64,000 nucleotides of DNA from assembly GCF_020379485.1 (NCBI RefSeq), contig NW_026016844.1, positions 62,001 through 126,000 of the forward strand. Reading direction: 5' to 3'. The notes under the pieces are model-generated. The model did no database searches and was not told the DNA's origin. It saw only the letters and a list, made by a program, of their open reading frames with translations. Source of the DNA: Brassica napus (Eukaryota; Streptophyta; Magnoliopsida; Brassicales; Brassicaceae). Shown here in pieces: positions 1 through 9,894 of the stretch (its first letter is position 1; the number at the start of each line of letters is the position of its first letter). Made by a program: the position numbers and the translations under genes.

Positions 1-288
1 GAACAAAAATCTTTAGATTTTGTGTTTAAATATGTCTTGGGATTTAATTATTGTGCTGATTTTGGATGCTTAGGTTTTGATTTGTTAAACAACTTCCATA
101 GAAGAAATAAGGTAATTAATATTGAAGCCAAAAGAAATAAAACAAGGATATATATAATAATTGTTATGTTTGTGAATAATACAAGAAGCAAAAATAAACA
201 GAAAACAAAAAAATCGTAATCGGTCAAGAATCAAAATGCTGTAAGAAAAAAACTCAAAAACAGAATTTCAAATTTTCTGTATTCCCTC
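1..288. other. AT-rich 3' flank of the peroxidase gene
   Basis: AT-rich non-coding sequence downstream of the minus-strand peroxidase stop codon, so it probably includes that gene's 3' UTR and polyadenylation region. I see no gene, repeat or RNA structure in it. Confidence 0.5.
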
Positions 289-1628
289 TTAGTTAAACGC
301 TCCACAGTCACGACGAATGTTACCATTGTGTCCAGTTTTAACGCCAACGCGGCCAAGCTTGGTCATAGCTTTAACAAAGGCGGCGTTGAAAGCAGCTGAG
401 TTCTTGGCCCAAGAGTCAACGGTGGGCCTAGAGCGACGATTGGTGTAGAGAACTTGGTCGGAAGTGAAGAGTCCTTTGCCTTGTTGGAGATTCCTGAAGT
501 AAATGTTGTCTAACTTCTTTGGAGTGATTGGGTCAATGTTAATAGCGATTCTTGGGTCAACGTTCTTGGGACAAGCCAATCGAAGGTCCTTAGCGTAGCC
601 TTTATTTAGAGTTGGATCAATGATATGTGTGCGGTTGAAGTTGTAGATTCTGTTGAATACTTTGCTACAATGGGCGAATCCGAGGGTGTGAGCCGCTGCA
701 TGGAGAAGTTTGAAAAGGTTTAAATTAAATGTATTTTGATGATCTAAATAATGTTTTTTAATTTGTTAGGAATCTCACTTTTCACTTTAAGAAGTAGTGA
801 AATATATCAATATTTAATGTTAATATTATTACCTGAAAGAGCGATCATATCCTCTTGAGTAAGTTTGTTTTTGGCAAAGAGCTTGTTGAGTTTGTCAACG
901 TTATCATTTGGTCCTGGCAAGTTTCCGTGGACGCTGGCAGCTGTAGACTCCAAACCGTCACGCCTTCCGAGTTCCACCGGGTACGACGGTCCTTCAGCCT
1001 AAATCACATCCAAAAAGCTACTTTTTATATATCGTGTACACTTGTGCATTTTGTTGGTTATAATTAAGGAGAATGTTTTGTCTATAGTTTCTTTAAGATT
1101 GATAAATGACTTTATATAACTCACCGCGACAACCACATCGCGGGTGGCTAGGGCAAGGATATCAGCACAAGAAACTTTGTTTCTACAGCTTGGGATTGCG
1201 TCAAGAGCTTTCTTGGCTTTGATCACAACATCAAATCCGTCTCCGGCCAAAGACACGTTGTCTGGATGATCCTTCTCGGCCTTGTTGTTAGGCGTTGATT
1301 GAATCATGACCGACGCATCACATCCCTATATATAACAAGCAACATGTAAGTAAGTAAGTACCCATATTATAGAATGCAAATAAAGAAAAGCTATCAAAAG
1401 TTTTGAGCATTACGTTAACGAAGCAATCGTGGAAGAAGAGACGGAGAGTAGCTGGGATAGTAACGAATGTCTCTTTGACTTTTTGTTGGACAATTTTCCT
1501 CACAATAGCTTCAACATTAGGACATGACTTTCCGTAGAAATTGTGTTGAGCTGAGCAGTGGTTGTGTCCGGAAACACAGAGATGGTAAGGCAAAGAGCCA
1601 TGGCGAGAACCAGACCTAAACGCGCCAT
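289..1628 (-). pseudogene. Class III peroxidase with a one-base frameshift
   Basis: Secreted plant haem peroxidase (class III; H2O2-dependent oxidation of phenolics in the cell wall or vacuole). Four minus-strand exons fit GT-AG rules: 1628-1414, 1325-1125, 998-833 and 695-289, about 329 aa. Exon 1 encodes a signal peptide ([19 protein letters not shown]) and the distal histidine motif [10 protein letters not shown]. Exon 2 has GCDASVMI and [15 protein letters not shown]. Exon 4 has the proximal haem ligand motif [10 protein letters not shown] and ends RRDCGAFN. The four-exon layout and sequence resemble Arabidopsis PRX50/PRX51. Exon 1 is 215 nt where 216 is needed. The signal peptide is in one frame and [14 protein letters not shown] in the next, with the shift near 1545-1552, just after the predicted AQL cleavage site. 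AEGPSYP replaces the usual AGGPSYP. It is either a recent pseudogene or an intact gene with a one-base assembly error; everything else is intact. Confidence 0.85.
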
Positions 1629-2210
1629 TTCGTCTGGGTTTATCATATTTCTTCTTCGATTGTAGTTTGTATGGTTTCTAGGCTTGGTGGTCGTGAATCT
1701 GAACAAGCTGAAGGTCTGTTTCGACGGGTCTCTTCTCGTCGCTGTTGTAGCGGTGCGGGGAATGGCTTTGGTGGAGTCCGTGAGTGTCTTCGACGCTGTG
1801 GTTTCTACTAGATCCGAGCTTTTGAGTCCTTTAGGTTCAGAGAAGCAAAAGGTTCAGTATCGGGAGTGGCCTTTACGGTGGTTTGGTCGTAGTCCGTCAC
1901 CGGTGAAGATCAAAGGATTATGTTCACCTGGAGGGAGTTATCCTGTTTGCGGCCTCCAATTGTCGTAAGTTCTTATCGGTATTACGTTCTGGCTAGGAGT
2001 GTGGAGGAGTCGTTTTTGTGATGAGAAAAGATTCTTAATCATGTCCATTTTTATTATTGTTGTCAACCATGTCCATCTTTACGTAGTTGTACAGTTTTGC
2101 TAGGTTAAACTCATATATGTCCATGGATCAAATCAATCGAACCTTGCAAAAGTTCAAAATTGTAATTTTTTTTTATTATGAAATTGTAATCATCTCAAAA
2201 CGAGAATTGA
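1629..2210. other. Peroxidase upstream region, no recognisable gene
   Basis: Holds the 5' flank and presumed promoter of the minus-strand peroxidase, then moderately GC-rich sequence to about 1970 with an open plus-strand frame of 94 codons (1684-1968) that I do not recognise. AT-rich spacer follows up to the LINE remnant. No TATA box or RNA gene can be called with confidence. Confidence 0.4.
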
Positions 2211-2214
2211 AGAA

Positions 2215-3165
2215 GTCTTACCTTTCTTGGCAAGCCAAATCCAGTGCCTCCCTCCAGGCAAGATGGGAGCTGAAGATTCAATCATATGGCTCCCATTGCC
2301 CTCAGGAGTCTACTCAACAAGATCGGGGTATAACTCTGCTGTTCGCCTCTAGAACAGACAAGACACGCAAACCCGGGGTACTTCAATTGGTTGGGAGATG
2401 TATGGAGGGGATCTTTCTCTCCCAAAATGAAGATGTTCTTGTGGTCAATCATACAGAATGCTCTCCCCTTAGGGGAAAACCTGCAAAAACGTGGACTAGG
2501 ATCAGACTTCAACTGCATAAGATGCCAAGAAAAGGAAACAAAAGAGCATATTTTCTTCAAATGCCAGTATGCGAGAGAGGTATGGAAACAAATACCACTG
2601 GCTAAAGGTCCACATATATTGGATGACGACAGTTTCGAGAAAGCAATTACAAAGTTCCGTCAAGCGATCTGTCTTCCTCCGACAGGAATCAGAGGCAGTG
2701 TACTATCCTGGATCTGCTGGGCAATATGGAACTCAAGAACACGCTGGTCTTTGAAAGAAAAGCTATACCTCTGAGGAGACAGCGACAAAAGGAGTAGCAT
2801 CAGCACAAGAATGGAATCTAGCGCAGCAAAAAATCGAACTTCATACCTCCTTGTTGCAGAAGGAGAGGGAAACGACATCATCTAATAGAAGGCAACAAAA
2901 TGGGGAAGCGGTTATCTGCCACACAGACGCGTCTTGGGAGAAAGAGAGAAAGAGAGCAGGACTAGCTTGGATGTTCTCAGGCTCACCCCCCCCCCTATCG
3001 TACTGGAAGAAACCCGTGTAGAGGAGTTTGTTGGATCACCACTAGTGGCAGAAGCCATGGCGGTTCGAGCGGCTCTATCGAAGGCTCTGGAGCTCGAGAT
3101 CTCCGATCTTAGAATCCACACCGACTGTTTAACGCTCCTTGGAGCAATCACCTACAATATATATT
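2215..3165 (+). mobile_element. LINE remnant (zf-RVT and RNase H-like part of ORF2)
   Basis: Decayed 3' portion of a plant non-LTR retrotransposon. Around 2385-2770 one frame reads GDVWRGSFSPKMKMFLWSIIQNALPLGENLQKRG and then CIRCQEKETKEHIFFKCQYAREVW. That is the zf-RVT domain found between reverse transcriptase and the RNase H-like domain of plant LINEs, with its C-x2-C and H-x4-C ligands. After frame changes, about 2930-3150 encodes GLAWMFSGS, then VAEAMAVRAALSKALELEISDLRIHTDCLTLL, typical of the RVT_3 RNase H-like domain. Several frameshifts and stops make it non-functional. A second LINE fragment of the same general type lies at 9.9-11.6 kb. Confidence 0.85.
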
Positions 3166-3322
3166 CTTACATGCATGCATGCATGTCGGTGTTTGTATAT
3201 ATCCTTTTTAACCTCAAAGCACACAAGACACGCATGTGTGAAAACACACACCACATACACATAACACATTCATGTGTATAAACAGGAAACTACAACATCT
3301 TAGTCCTTTCTAAAGCATCATA

Positions 3323-3504
3323 GAGTCTTCTTAAATATTATGTCAAAATAATATGAAATGGAAAATTTAAAGGAAATTTTTTAGAAAATCAAAGCTAATA
3401 AACAAATTAAAGGGAGTCTTCTTAAATGTTATGTCAAAATAATATGAAATGGAAAATTTAAAGGAACTTTTTTAGAAAATCAAAGCTAATAAACAAATTA
3501 AAGG
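3323..3504. repeat. Two-copy 91-bp tandem repeat
   Basis: Two head-to-tail copies of a 91-bp AT-rich unit, 3323-3413 and 3414-3504, each starting GAGTCTTCTTAAAT and ending near ACAAATTAAAGG. They differ at only a few bases. The start of a third unit (GAGTCGTCG) follows. It lies directly upstream of the Ty3 insertion. No coding potential. Confidence 0.85.
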
Positions 3505-3549
3505 GAGTCGTCGAAATAAGCGCATGATCGTAGCATAGGAGGGACAAGA

Positions 3550-3927
3550 TGATGCAGCGGCATCATCACCTTCAGCGGCAACTTGAATATTCAAATTCAT
3601 TTGTCTTATGATTTCGGTTTTTACAATATTCCTTTTATTATTCGTTTTGGGCTTTTATAATTAGTATGACGGTTTATAATATCCTTATCCTTATGGGATT
3701 TGTCCAAACGGATGGATATATAAACAGAGCTTTATGTTTCTTGTTAGACACGTTTTGATTTATAAAGAAGAGCTTTGCTTTTATCCCTTGTTCGATTCGA
3801 TTCAATTCATCAAACATGAAGTTGGTCTCAAGAAGCTATCACAAGAAACTCTTGATCGATCCAAGAACAGGTCTCGAAGAACCCTAAATTTTTAGATCGA
3901 CCGTTCACCCATTCGTACGCTGCGCCA
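3550..3927 (+). repeat. 5' LTR of the Ty3 element
   Basis: Starts TGATGCAGCGG and ends GCTGCGCCA, with the same length as the 3' LTR. It contains GGATATATAAACAGAG, a plausible TATA region for the element's promoter near 3713-3728. The five differences from 8334-8711 are single substitutions. Confidence 0.96.
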
Positions 3928-3929
3928 GG

Positions 3930-3946
3930 TTGGTATCAGAGCTCTG
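3930..3946 (+). promoter_or_regulatory. Primer binding site, tRNA-iMet type
   Basis: TGGTATCAGAGC just inside the 5' LTR matches the standard plant initiator-Met tRNA 3' end complement used to prime minus-strand DNA synthesis. A short GG spacer separates it from the LTR. Confidence 0.85.
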
Positions 3947-3977
3947 CTACGCTCCGAATCCTTCTCAACCCGCTACA

Positions 3978-4877
3978 ATGGTTCGTAAGACTCGTGCTCA
4001 GCAATACGCTGATGACGATGACACCCCTGCTACTCAACAATCCATTCACGATCTCCAGGCACAAGTAACGGCTCTGATAACTGCTGTTGCTAACCTAACA
4101 GCACAACAAACCGCCCCTGCCGTACGACGTGACCGTCGTGATCGCAACGACCAAGTCTCTATCCACAACGACTCGGATAACGACGCCGACGACAATCCGT
4201 TTGCTCCTCTCCGCCAGAACGCACGCCGCCGCGGGGATAATGATAACGACTCAAGTTCAGACGACGACAAAGATGAACCTTCGTGGAAATCATCCTTTAA
4301 ACTTGAAATACCCCTGTTCCATGGTTCAACGATTGCAGAAGATTTACTCGACTGGTTTGTAACTGTTGAGGAAATACTGGAATTCAAAAATATACCACGG
4401 GATCAATGTGTTCCACTTATTTCAATCCGATTCCGTGATAGGGCTGCCGCATGGTGGTCTCAAAACAAGACTACACGAGCTCGCACCGGGAAAACGAAGA
4501 TTCACACTTGGGATAAGTTTAAGCGCGAGATGCAAATTTTTTTTTTGCCATATAACTATGAGCAATTAATGTTTCAGAAGTTCCAAAACCTACGGCAAGG
4601 CACACGTTCCGTCGATGACTATGCCACAGACTTCTTTAAGATGATCAACCGTGTGGAACTTCGAGACTCTGAGTCACAGTTGGTTATGAGGTTTATCGGA
4701 GGCTTACGCCAACAGATTCAATACACATTAAACTTATTCAGACCGCAAACAATCTCTGAAGCTCATCAACAAGCACTCACAGTAGAGGCACAAACCCGTA
4801 CGGGGTTTCTCTGCTTAGGGTTCCAACCGACAAACTCGTTCGCCGTCAACAGCCCCTGCATCTTCATCCACACCTAG
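3978..4877 (+). CDS. Gag protein of the Ty3 element (frame broken before pol)
   Basis: ATG at 3978 follows the primer site. Residues about 95-270 form a retrotransposon Gag (PF03732-type) domain: LLDWFVTVEEILEF, AAAWWSQNK, WDKFKREMQIFFLPYNY and YATDFFKMINR. An acidic low-complexity stretch (runs of D, N, S) precedes it. The frame ends at a stop near 4877, while the zinc knuckle and pol lie one frame over. That other frame also carries a TAG at 4816-4818. Family knowledge says Gag and Pol are usually one reading frame in this group, so a one-base indel near 4800-4815 plus a nonsense change probably broke the polyprotein. Gag itself could still be made from this copy. Confidence 0.85.
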   Translation: MVRKTRAQQYADDDDTPATQQSIHDLQAQVTALITAVANLTAQQTAPAVRRDRRDRNDQVSIHNDSDNDADDNPFAPLRQNARRRGDNDNDSSSDDDKDEPSWKSSFKLEIPLFHGSTIAEDLLDWFVTVEEILEFKNIPRDQCVPLISIRFRDRAAAWWSQNKTTRARTGKTKIHTWDKFKREMQIFFLPYNYEQLMFQKFQNLRQGTRSVDDYATDFFKMINRVELRDSESQLVMRFIGGLRQQIQYTLNLFRPQTISEAHQQALTVEAQTRTGFLCLGFQPTNSFAVNSPCIFIHT

Positions 4878-4911
4878 CGAGACAGCAACACCAAAAACAG
4901 ACACGGCTATT

Positions 4912-7900
4912 GTGCCTGTTGACGCTCAACGACAGACACGGCCAGGAGGGTTCCGCTGCTACACTTGTGGCGAAACCGGACATCGCCAATCAGCTTGTCC
5001 AAATAGAGCTCGCCGTGGACTTCTTCTCGACGAACAGCCAGACGAGGACAATATGCCCATCTACGATGAGGAAGAAGATGTGGAAGAACTCGCTGCCGAT
5101 ACGGGAACCTCATTGATGCTTCGCCGGTCATGTTTGGCTCCTCACGGTTCTCCTCGAAACCCACAACGAAACAACCTGTTTCATTCAAAGTGCACCATCA
5201 ACGGCAAAGTATGCAACTTTATTATTGATTCCGGAAGCTCTGAGAATGTAATCTCCGCTGATGCAGTCAAGAAGCTCTCTCTTCCCGACGAACCACACCC
5301 AACTCCTTACAAACTCGCTTGGTTGGAACAGAACAACGACTTCCCGGTGACGCGCCACACCATGGTTTCTTTTTCTATTGGAGATTCATACCATGATAAG
5401 ACTTACTGCGACATTGTCCCTATGGATGCTTGCCATCTCCTCCTTGGCCGTCCCTGGGAATACGATCGTCGTGTTCTTCATGATGGGTTCCTGAACACTT
5501 ACAGTTTCCGGTTTAATAACCGCAACTTTGTGCTCAAACCTTCCCCGCCTGCCTCTCTCTCACCAACACCTGCATCTCTCACCACTCCGACCGCTCCGGT
5601 ACTTCTTCTCCAACGGACCCCATTTGAAGCTCTCATGAAAGATACGAGACTAGTCATAATTTTACTTCTCTCACCGGTCTCATCTACGACCCCATCGACA
5701 CACCCGCAACTCACTACGCTCCTTTCAGAGTTTGAAGATGTATTCCCTACCGAGCTACCCTCGGGTCTCCCTCCGCTCAGAGACATCCAGCACCGCATCG
5801 ACTTAGTTCCTGACGCCGCACTACCAAATCGTTCTCACTATCGCATGAGTCCCACAGAACATGAGGAACTTCATCGACAAGTGGAAGATCTTGTCTCTAA
5901 GGGCTACTTACGCGAAAGCTTGAGTCCGTGTGCCGTTCCTGCGTTACTCATCCCAAAAAAAGACGGCACTTGGCGAATGTGCGTCGATAGCAGGGCTATT
6001 AATAAAATTACGGTCCAGTACCGCTTCCCGATTCCTCGTCTTGACGATCTTTTGGATCAAATAGGCTCAGCTTCAATCTTCTCCAAATTAGATTTGCGCA
6101 GTGGTTATCAGCAAATCCGTATTAACCCAGGAGATGAATGGAAAACAGCATTCAAAACGCGGGAAGGTCTTTTTGAATGGCTAGTCATGCCTTTTGGATT
6201 ATCAAACGCGCCGAGTACATTTATGCGTGTCATGAATCAAGCATTACAGCCCTTCATTGGGAAGTTCGTGGTCGTATATTTTGATGATATTCTCATCTTC
6301 AGCAACTCTTTGGCCGAACATGTTGATCACTTGCGTGATGTCCTCACCGTGTTACGCCGCGACAAGTTCTATGCAACGGCGAAAAAGTGTGCCTTCGGAG
6401 TCACTGAGGTACAATTTTTGGGTTACATTGTCTCGTCTCAAGGTTTATCAGTGGATCCTGGTAAGGTTTCAGCTATACGAACTTGGCCAACGCCAACAAC
6501 ACTCACTGAAACACGCAGCTTTCACGGCCTTGCCTCCTTCTATCGTCGTTTCGTCTCTCAATTCAGCAGTCTTATGTTGCCAATTACAGATTGCATACGC
6601 GAAGGGAAATTCTTCCGGACTCCGGAAGCGGATCGCGCTTTCCACATCATTAAAAACAAGCTCTGTACAACGCCAATCTTAGCTCTGCCGAACTTCAATG
6701 CTGTCTTTGAACTACACACATACGCTTCTAAAACTGGTATTGGAGCAGTTTTAAGTCAAAACAATCGACCTATTGCTTTCTTTAGTGAGAAGTTATCGAA
6801 CTCCCGTCTCCGCTACAGCACCTATGACGTTGAGTTTTATGCCATTATCCAAGCGATCAAGCACTGGCGACACTACCTTTTTCATCGAGAATATGTTCTC
6901 TACACTGACCATGATGCTTTGAAACATCTGCATACGCAGGTTAAGGTCTCGTCGCGTCATGCATCCTGGATCGCCTACCTACAACAATTTAAGTTCGTCA
7001 TTAAGCACACCTCGGGTCTTTCCAACCGGGTCGCGGACGCTTTGAGCAGGCGCCATTCTATTCTTACTACAATGCATACAACGGTCCTTGGATTTAGTTC
7101 CTTTGTTGACCTCTACGCCTCAGATCCTTTCTTTGGCCGGATCTTCACCGACACCACAGCAGGTCTTCCTTCTCCTTATACTCTTTGCGACGGTTTCTTG
7201 TTCCGGGACAATAGGCTGTGCATTCCTGAATGCAGCTTGCGGCTTAAATTGATCACGGAAATCCATCAAGAAGGCCATGTTGGTCGTGACAGAACGTTGC
7301 ATCTTTTATCTATGTCCTACTTCTGGCCCACGTTACGACGTGATGTTGAGCGGTTTGGTGAAAGATGCATTACTTGCCAACAATCTAAGGGTTCTACATC
7401 AAATGCGGGATTGTATATGCCCTTACCTATCCCAACTCAACCTTGGACAGATATCAGTATGGATTTTGTAGTCGGCCTTCCAAGAACTCAGCGAGGGTTC
7501 GATTCTATCTTCGTTGTTGTTGATCGATTCTCCAAGATGGTTCACTTCATACCTTGTAAAAAGACTACAGATGCTCTTCAAGTCGCTATTCTCTTTTTCC
7601 GCGAGGTCTATAAGTTACATGGGCTTCCGTCTTCTATCGTCTCAGATCGAGATTCTCGTTTTCTTGGTCATTTTTGGCGTTCCTTGTGGAAGATGCTGAA
7701 TACTAGTTTGGATATGAGTTCAGCATATCATCCCCAAACTGATGGGCAAACCAAGGTCACCAATCGTTCGTTAGGTAATCTGTTGCGTTGCTTGGTCGGG
7801 GATGCAGTGAAAACGTGGGACTCTCGCCTTCCTCAGGCTGAATTCGCGCACAATCGCGCGGTAAATCGAAGTTCGGGTTTCTCTCCTTTTCACGTCGTGT

Positions 7901-8370
7901 ATGGCATCTTGCCTCGTGGACCGGTTGATCTTTCTACTCTTCCTGATCGCTCGCGTCTTCATGGTGATGCTTCCACTTTCGTTGACAACATCCTTGAGGT
8001 TCATGCTCAAACTACTCAGCTCTTGGAAGCCTCCTCCTCCAAATACAAAACAGCTGCGGACACTTCTCGTCGCCGTCTGGTCTTCGCTGCTGATGATTTG
8101 GTATGGGTTCATCTTACGCGAGATCGCATGCCAGCTCGGGCTTATAATAAGCTCAAGTCCAAAAATATTGGTCCAGTTCGTGTCATCTCCAAGATCAATG
8201 ATAATGTTTACCGTCTGGAGCTACCATCTGACATCACCACTTCTGACGTCTTTAATATCCGGTACCTCTCTCCGTACAAGTCACCCGACGTCCCCTCTGA
8301 TTCGCGGTCGAATCCTCCTCACCCCGGGGGACCTGATGCAGCGGCATCATCACCTTCAGCGGCAACTTGA
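4912..8370 (+). CDS. Ty3 Pol: zinc knuckle, protease, RT, RNase H, integrase
   Basis: One uninterrupted frame of 1152 codons that opens with GTG, not ATG, so it is the 3' part of a polyprotein. CCHC knuckle CYTCGETGHRQSAC at about residues 16-29; aspartic protease IIDSGSS at about 104-110; reverse transcriptase with YFDDIL at about 456-461. The RNase H motif reads HTYAS, where HTDAS is expected (Tyr at about 604). The integrase has an HHCC zinc finger from about 785, the Asp residues of SMDFV and SDRDSRF, then QTKVTN where QTEV is expected (Lys at about 948 replaces the DDE glutamate). A GPV GPF/Y-like motif lies near the C-terminus. The last 37 nt lie inside the 3' LTR. The reading frame is intact but this copy should be catalytically dead for RNase H and integration. 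Confidence 0.95.
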   Translation: MPVDAQRQTRPGGFRCYTCGETGHRQSACPNRARRGLLLDEQPDEDNMPIYDEEEDVEELAADTGTSLMLRRSCLAPHGSPRNPQRNNLFHSKCTINGKVCNFIIDSGSSENVISADAVKKLSLPDEPHPTPYKLAWLEQNNDFPVTRHTMVSFSIGDSYHDKTYCDIVPMDACHLLLGRPWEYDRRVLHDGFLNTYSFRFNNRNFVLKPSPPASLSPTPASLTTPTAPVLLLQRTPFEALMKDTRLVIILLLSPVSSTTPSTHPQLTTLLSEFEDVFPTELPSGLPPLRDIQHRIDLVPDAALPNRSHYRMSPTEHEELHRQVEDLVSKGYLRESLSPCAVPALLIPKKDGTWRMCVDSRAINKITVQYRFPIPRLDDLLDQIGSASIFSKLDLRSGYQQIRINPGDEWKTAFKTREGLFEWLVMPFGLSNAPSTFMRVMNQALQPFIGKFVVVYFDDILIFSNSLAEHVDHLRDVLTVLRRDKFYATAKKCAFGVTEVQFLGYIVSSQGLSVDPGKVSAIRTWPTPTTLTETRSFHGLASFYRRFVSQFSSLMLPITDCIREGKFFRTPEADRAFHIIKNKLCTTPILALPNFNAVFELHTYASKTGIGAVLSQNNRPIAFFSEKLSNSRLRYSTYDVEFYAIIQAIKHWRHYLFHREYVLYTDHDALKHLHTQVKVSSRHASWIAYLQQFKFVIKHTSGLSNRVADALSRRHSILTTMHTTVLGFSSFVDLYASDPFFGRIFTDTTAGLPSPYTLCDGFLFRDNRLCIPECSLRLKLITEIHQEGHVGRDRTLHLLSMSYFWPTLRRDVERFGERCITCQQSKGSTSNAGLYMPLPIPTQPWTDISMDFVVGLPRTQRGFDSIFVVVDRFSKMVHFIPCKKTTDALQVAILFFREVYKLHGLPSSIVSDRDSRFLGHFWRSLWKMLNTSLDMSSAYHPQTDGQTKVTNRSLGNLLRCLVGDAVKTWDSRLPQAEFAHNRAVNRSSGFSPFHVVYGILPRGPVDLSTLPDRSRLHGDASTFVDNILEVHAQTTQLLEASSSKYKTAADTSRRRLVFAADDLVWVHLTRDRMPARAYNKLKSKNIGPVRVISKINDNVYRLELPSDITTSDVFNIRYLSPYKSPDVPSDSRSNPPHPGGPDAAASSPSAAT

Positions 8371-8711
8371 ATATTCAAATTCATTTGTCTTATGATTTCG
8401 GTTTTTACAATATTCCTTTTATTATTCGTTTTGGGCTTTTATAATTAGTATGACGGTTTATAATGTCCTTATCCTTATGGGATTTGTCCAAACGGATGGA
8501 TATATAAACAGAGCTTTATGTTTCTTGTTAGACACGTTTTGATTTATAAAGAAGAGTTTTGCTTTTATCCCTTGTTCGATTCGATTCAATTCATCAAACA
8601 GGAAGTTGGTCTCAAGAAGCTATCGCAAGAAACTCTTGATCGATCCAAGAACAGGTCTCGAAGAACCCTAAATTCTTAGATCGACCGTTCACCCATTCGT
8701 ACGCTGCGCCA
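8334..8711 (+). repeat. 3' LTR of the Ty3 element
   Basis: 378 bp, TGATGCAGCGG to GCTGCGCCA. The preceding CCCCGGGGGACC is the only candidate polypurine tract and is itself coding. The pol stop codon lies 37 nt inside the LTR. Confidence 0.96.
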
Positions 8712-8716
8712 CAAGA

Positions 8717-9700
8717 CATGACTGCAGGAGTCAGTGTCTTGTTTGGTTCGAGATCAACCTACGAAGAAGGAAAGACACTCTTCTTCCTCTTCTTCACAAC
8801 TCTCGATCGTTCATTCTATAAGGCTACCATATACTAATCTAATTTTGTTATAAGTCCGACCCATTTATAATAAACAATTGATTTTCAATGTTTACAAACA
8901 AATTCCGAGGAAGGAGTGAGAGCACTCCACAAACGAGTGAGCCGATCAAACCCAAGGCTCCATGCCATTGCCCCTCCTCTCTCCGGCAACGCGTGCCTCT
9001 CTCTCCAACGTTTGTTTCTTTATTTTGGATTTAGAAATAAAATTAGTAGCTAGTTGTCACATGTTATATGTTGTCGCATACTCACATATAACATATTATC
9101 ATATACAACACATTAATAAACATCAATAGTAGTTAGGTTGACAAAATATAATGAAAGAAAGGTTAGTGGCTAGATTTTTAATCTATTTTCTAAAACAAAA
9201 TATAATAACCTTGCACAAAACAAACGTCCATATACTAACCCAAGTACAGCTCTCTTCATAATCTGCTCTTATGTATAATTAGCTATTATAAAAGAACATT
9301 GAATTAGGATAAGTGAGTTGCAGTGGATTTGATGTTGTTCCCGTTACACAATTATAAATATGACATAACATGCAAACTGTGCACACAAGAAAAAAGAAGA
9401 AGTCATAACATGCAAATTCAACAAGATAAAATTAACACAAAACGTCCAACTCTTTAAGACATGCCTTGTATTAACTTAAATATGACATAACATGCAAACT
9501 CAACAAGATAATCATTTTTCGTTTTTAGATAAATAAAGTCGGTCCAGAAACATTTAATCAGAAAACCTTTAAATAAATAACGCTAGAAATAATTGTTATC
9601 ATTACCTATAGAAGAATTATTTGGTCACTTTTATATGTGTTTCGTAGATACGGTAATCAGATCCTGTTGGGTCAGTTTCAAGAGACCTCTAATGGAGGTG
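8717..9700. other. Intergenic spacer with short dispersed repeats
   Basis: No gene seen. Around 9354-9512 the phrase CATAACATGCAAA followed by CAACAAGATAA occurs in three imperfect copies. Otherwise AT-rich unique-looking sequence. Confidence 0.5.
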
Positions 9701-9701
9701 G

Positions 9702-9709
9702 GATTCTTA

Positions 9710-9740
<31 letters not shown>

Positions 9741-9768
9741 TATATATATATATTATATATATATATAA
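9702..9768. repeat. (TA)n microsatellite
   Basis: Interrupted run of TA dinucleotides. A second (TA)n run lies at about 9874-9895, immediately before the LINE fragment. Such tracts are length-unstable. Confidence 0.9.
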
Positions 9769-9894
9769 GTAATTGTGAGATTCATAATTTTTGTGAAATT
9801 TTATAGGTAAGGATTTTTTTTAAAAAGGTTTTAAAAATCTTTAAAAACTTTATTTATATTCCACAATTATTTACATATATATATATATATATAT

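Larger units (their letters stand above)
3545..8716 (+). mobile_element. Full-length Ty3/Gypsy LTR retrotransposon with target-site duplication
   Basis: Complete element: 378-bp LTRs at 3550-3927 and 8334-8711, both TG...CA, flanked by the 5-bp direct repeat CAAGA (3545-3549 and 8712-8716). A tRNA-Met-type primer site (TGGTATCAGAGCTC) follows the 5' LTR. Domain order is Gag, zinc knuckle, protease, RT, RNase H, integrase, hence Ty3/Gypsy. The LTRs differ at five positions (about 1.3%), so the insertion is recent. The polyprotein ends in a GPF/Y-like motif with no obvious chromodomain and runs into the 3' LTR. This suggests the CRM lineage, but I cannot assign it without a tree. Despite its youth it carries a gag-pol frame disruption and substituted RNase H and integrase catalytic residues. 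Confidence 0.97.

Noticed and set aside
1684..1968. 94-codon plus-strand frame next to the peroxidase
   Set aside because: No recognisable domain, signal or conserved motif. It overlaps the peroxidase promoter and is probably chance.
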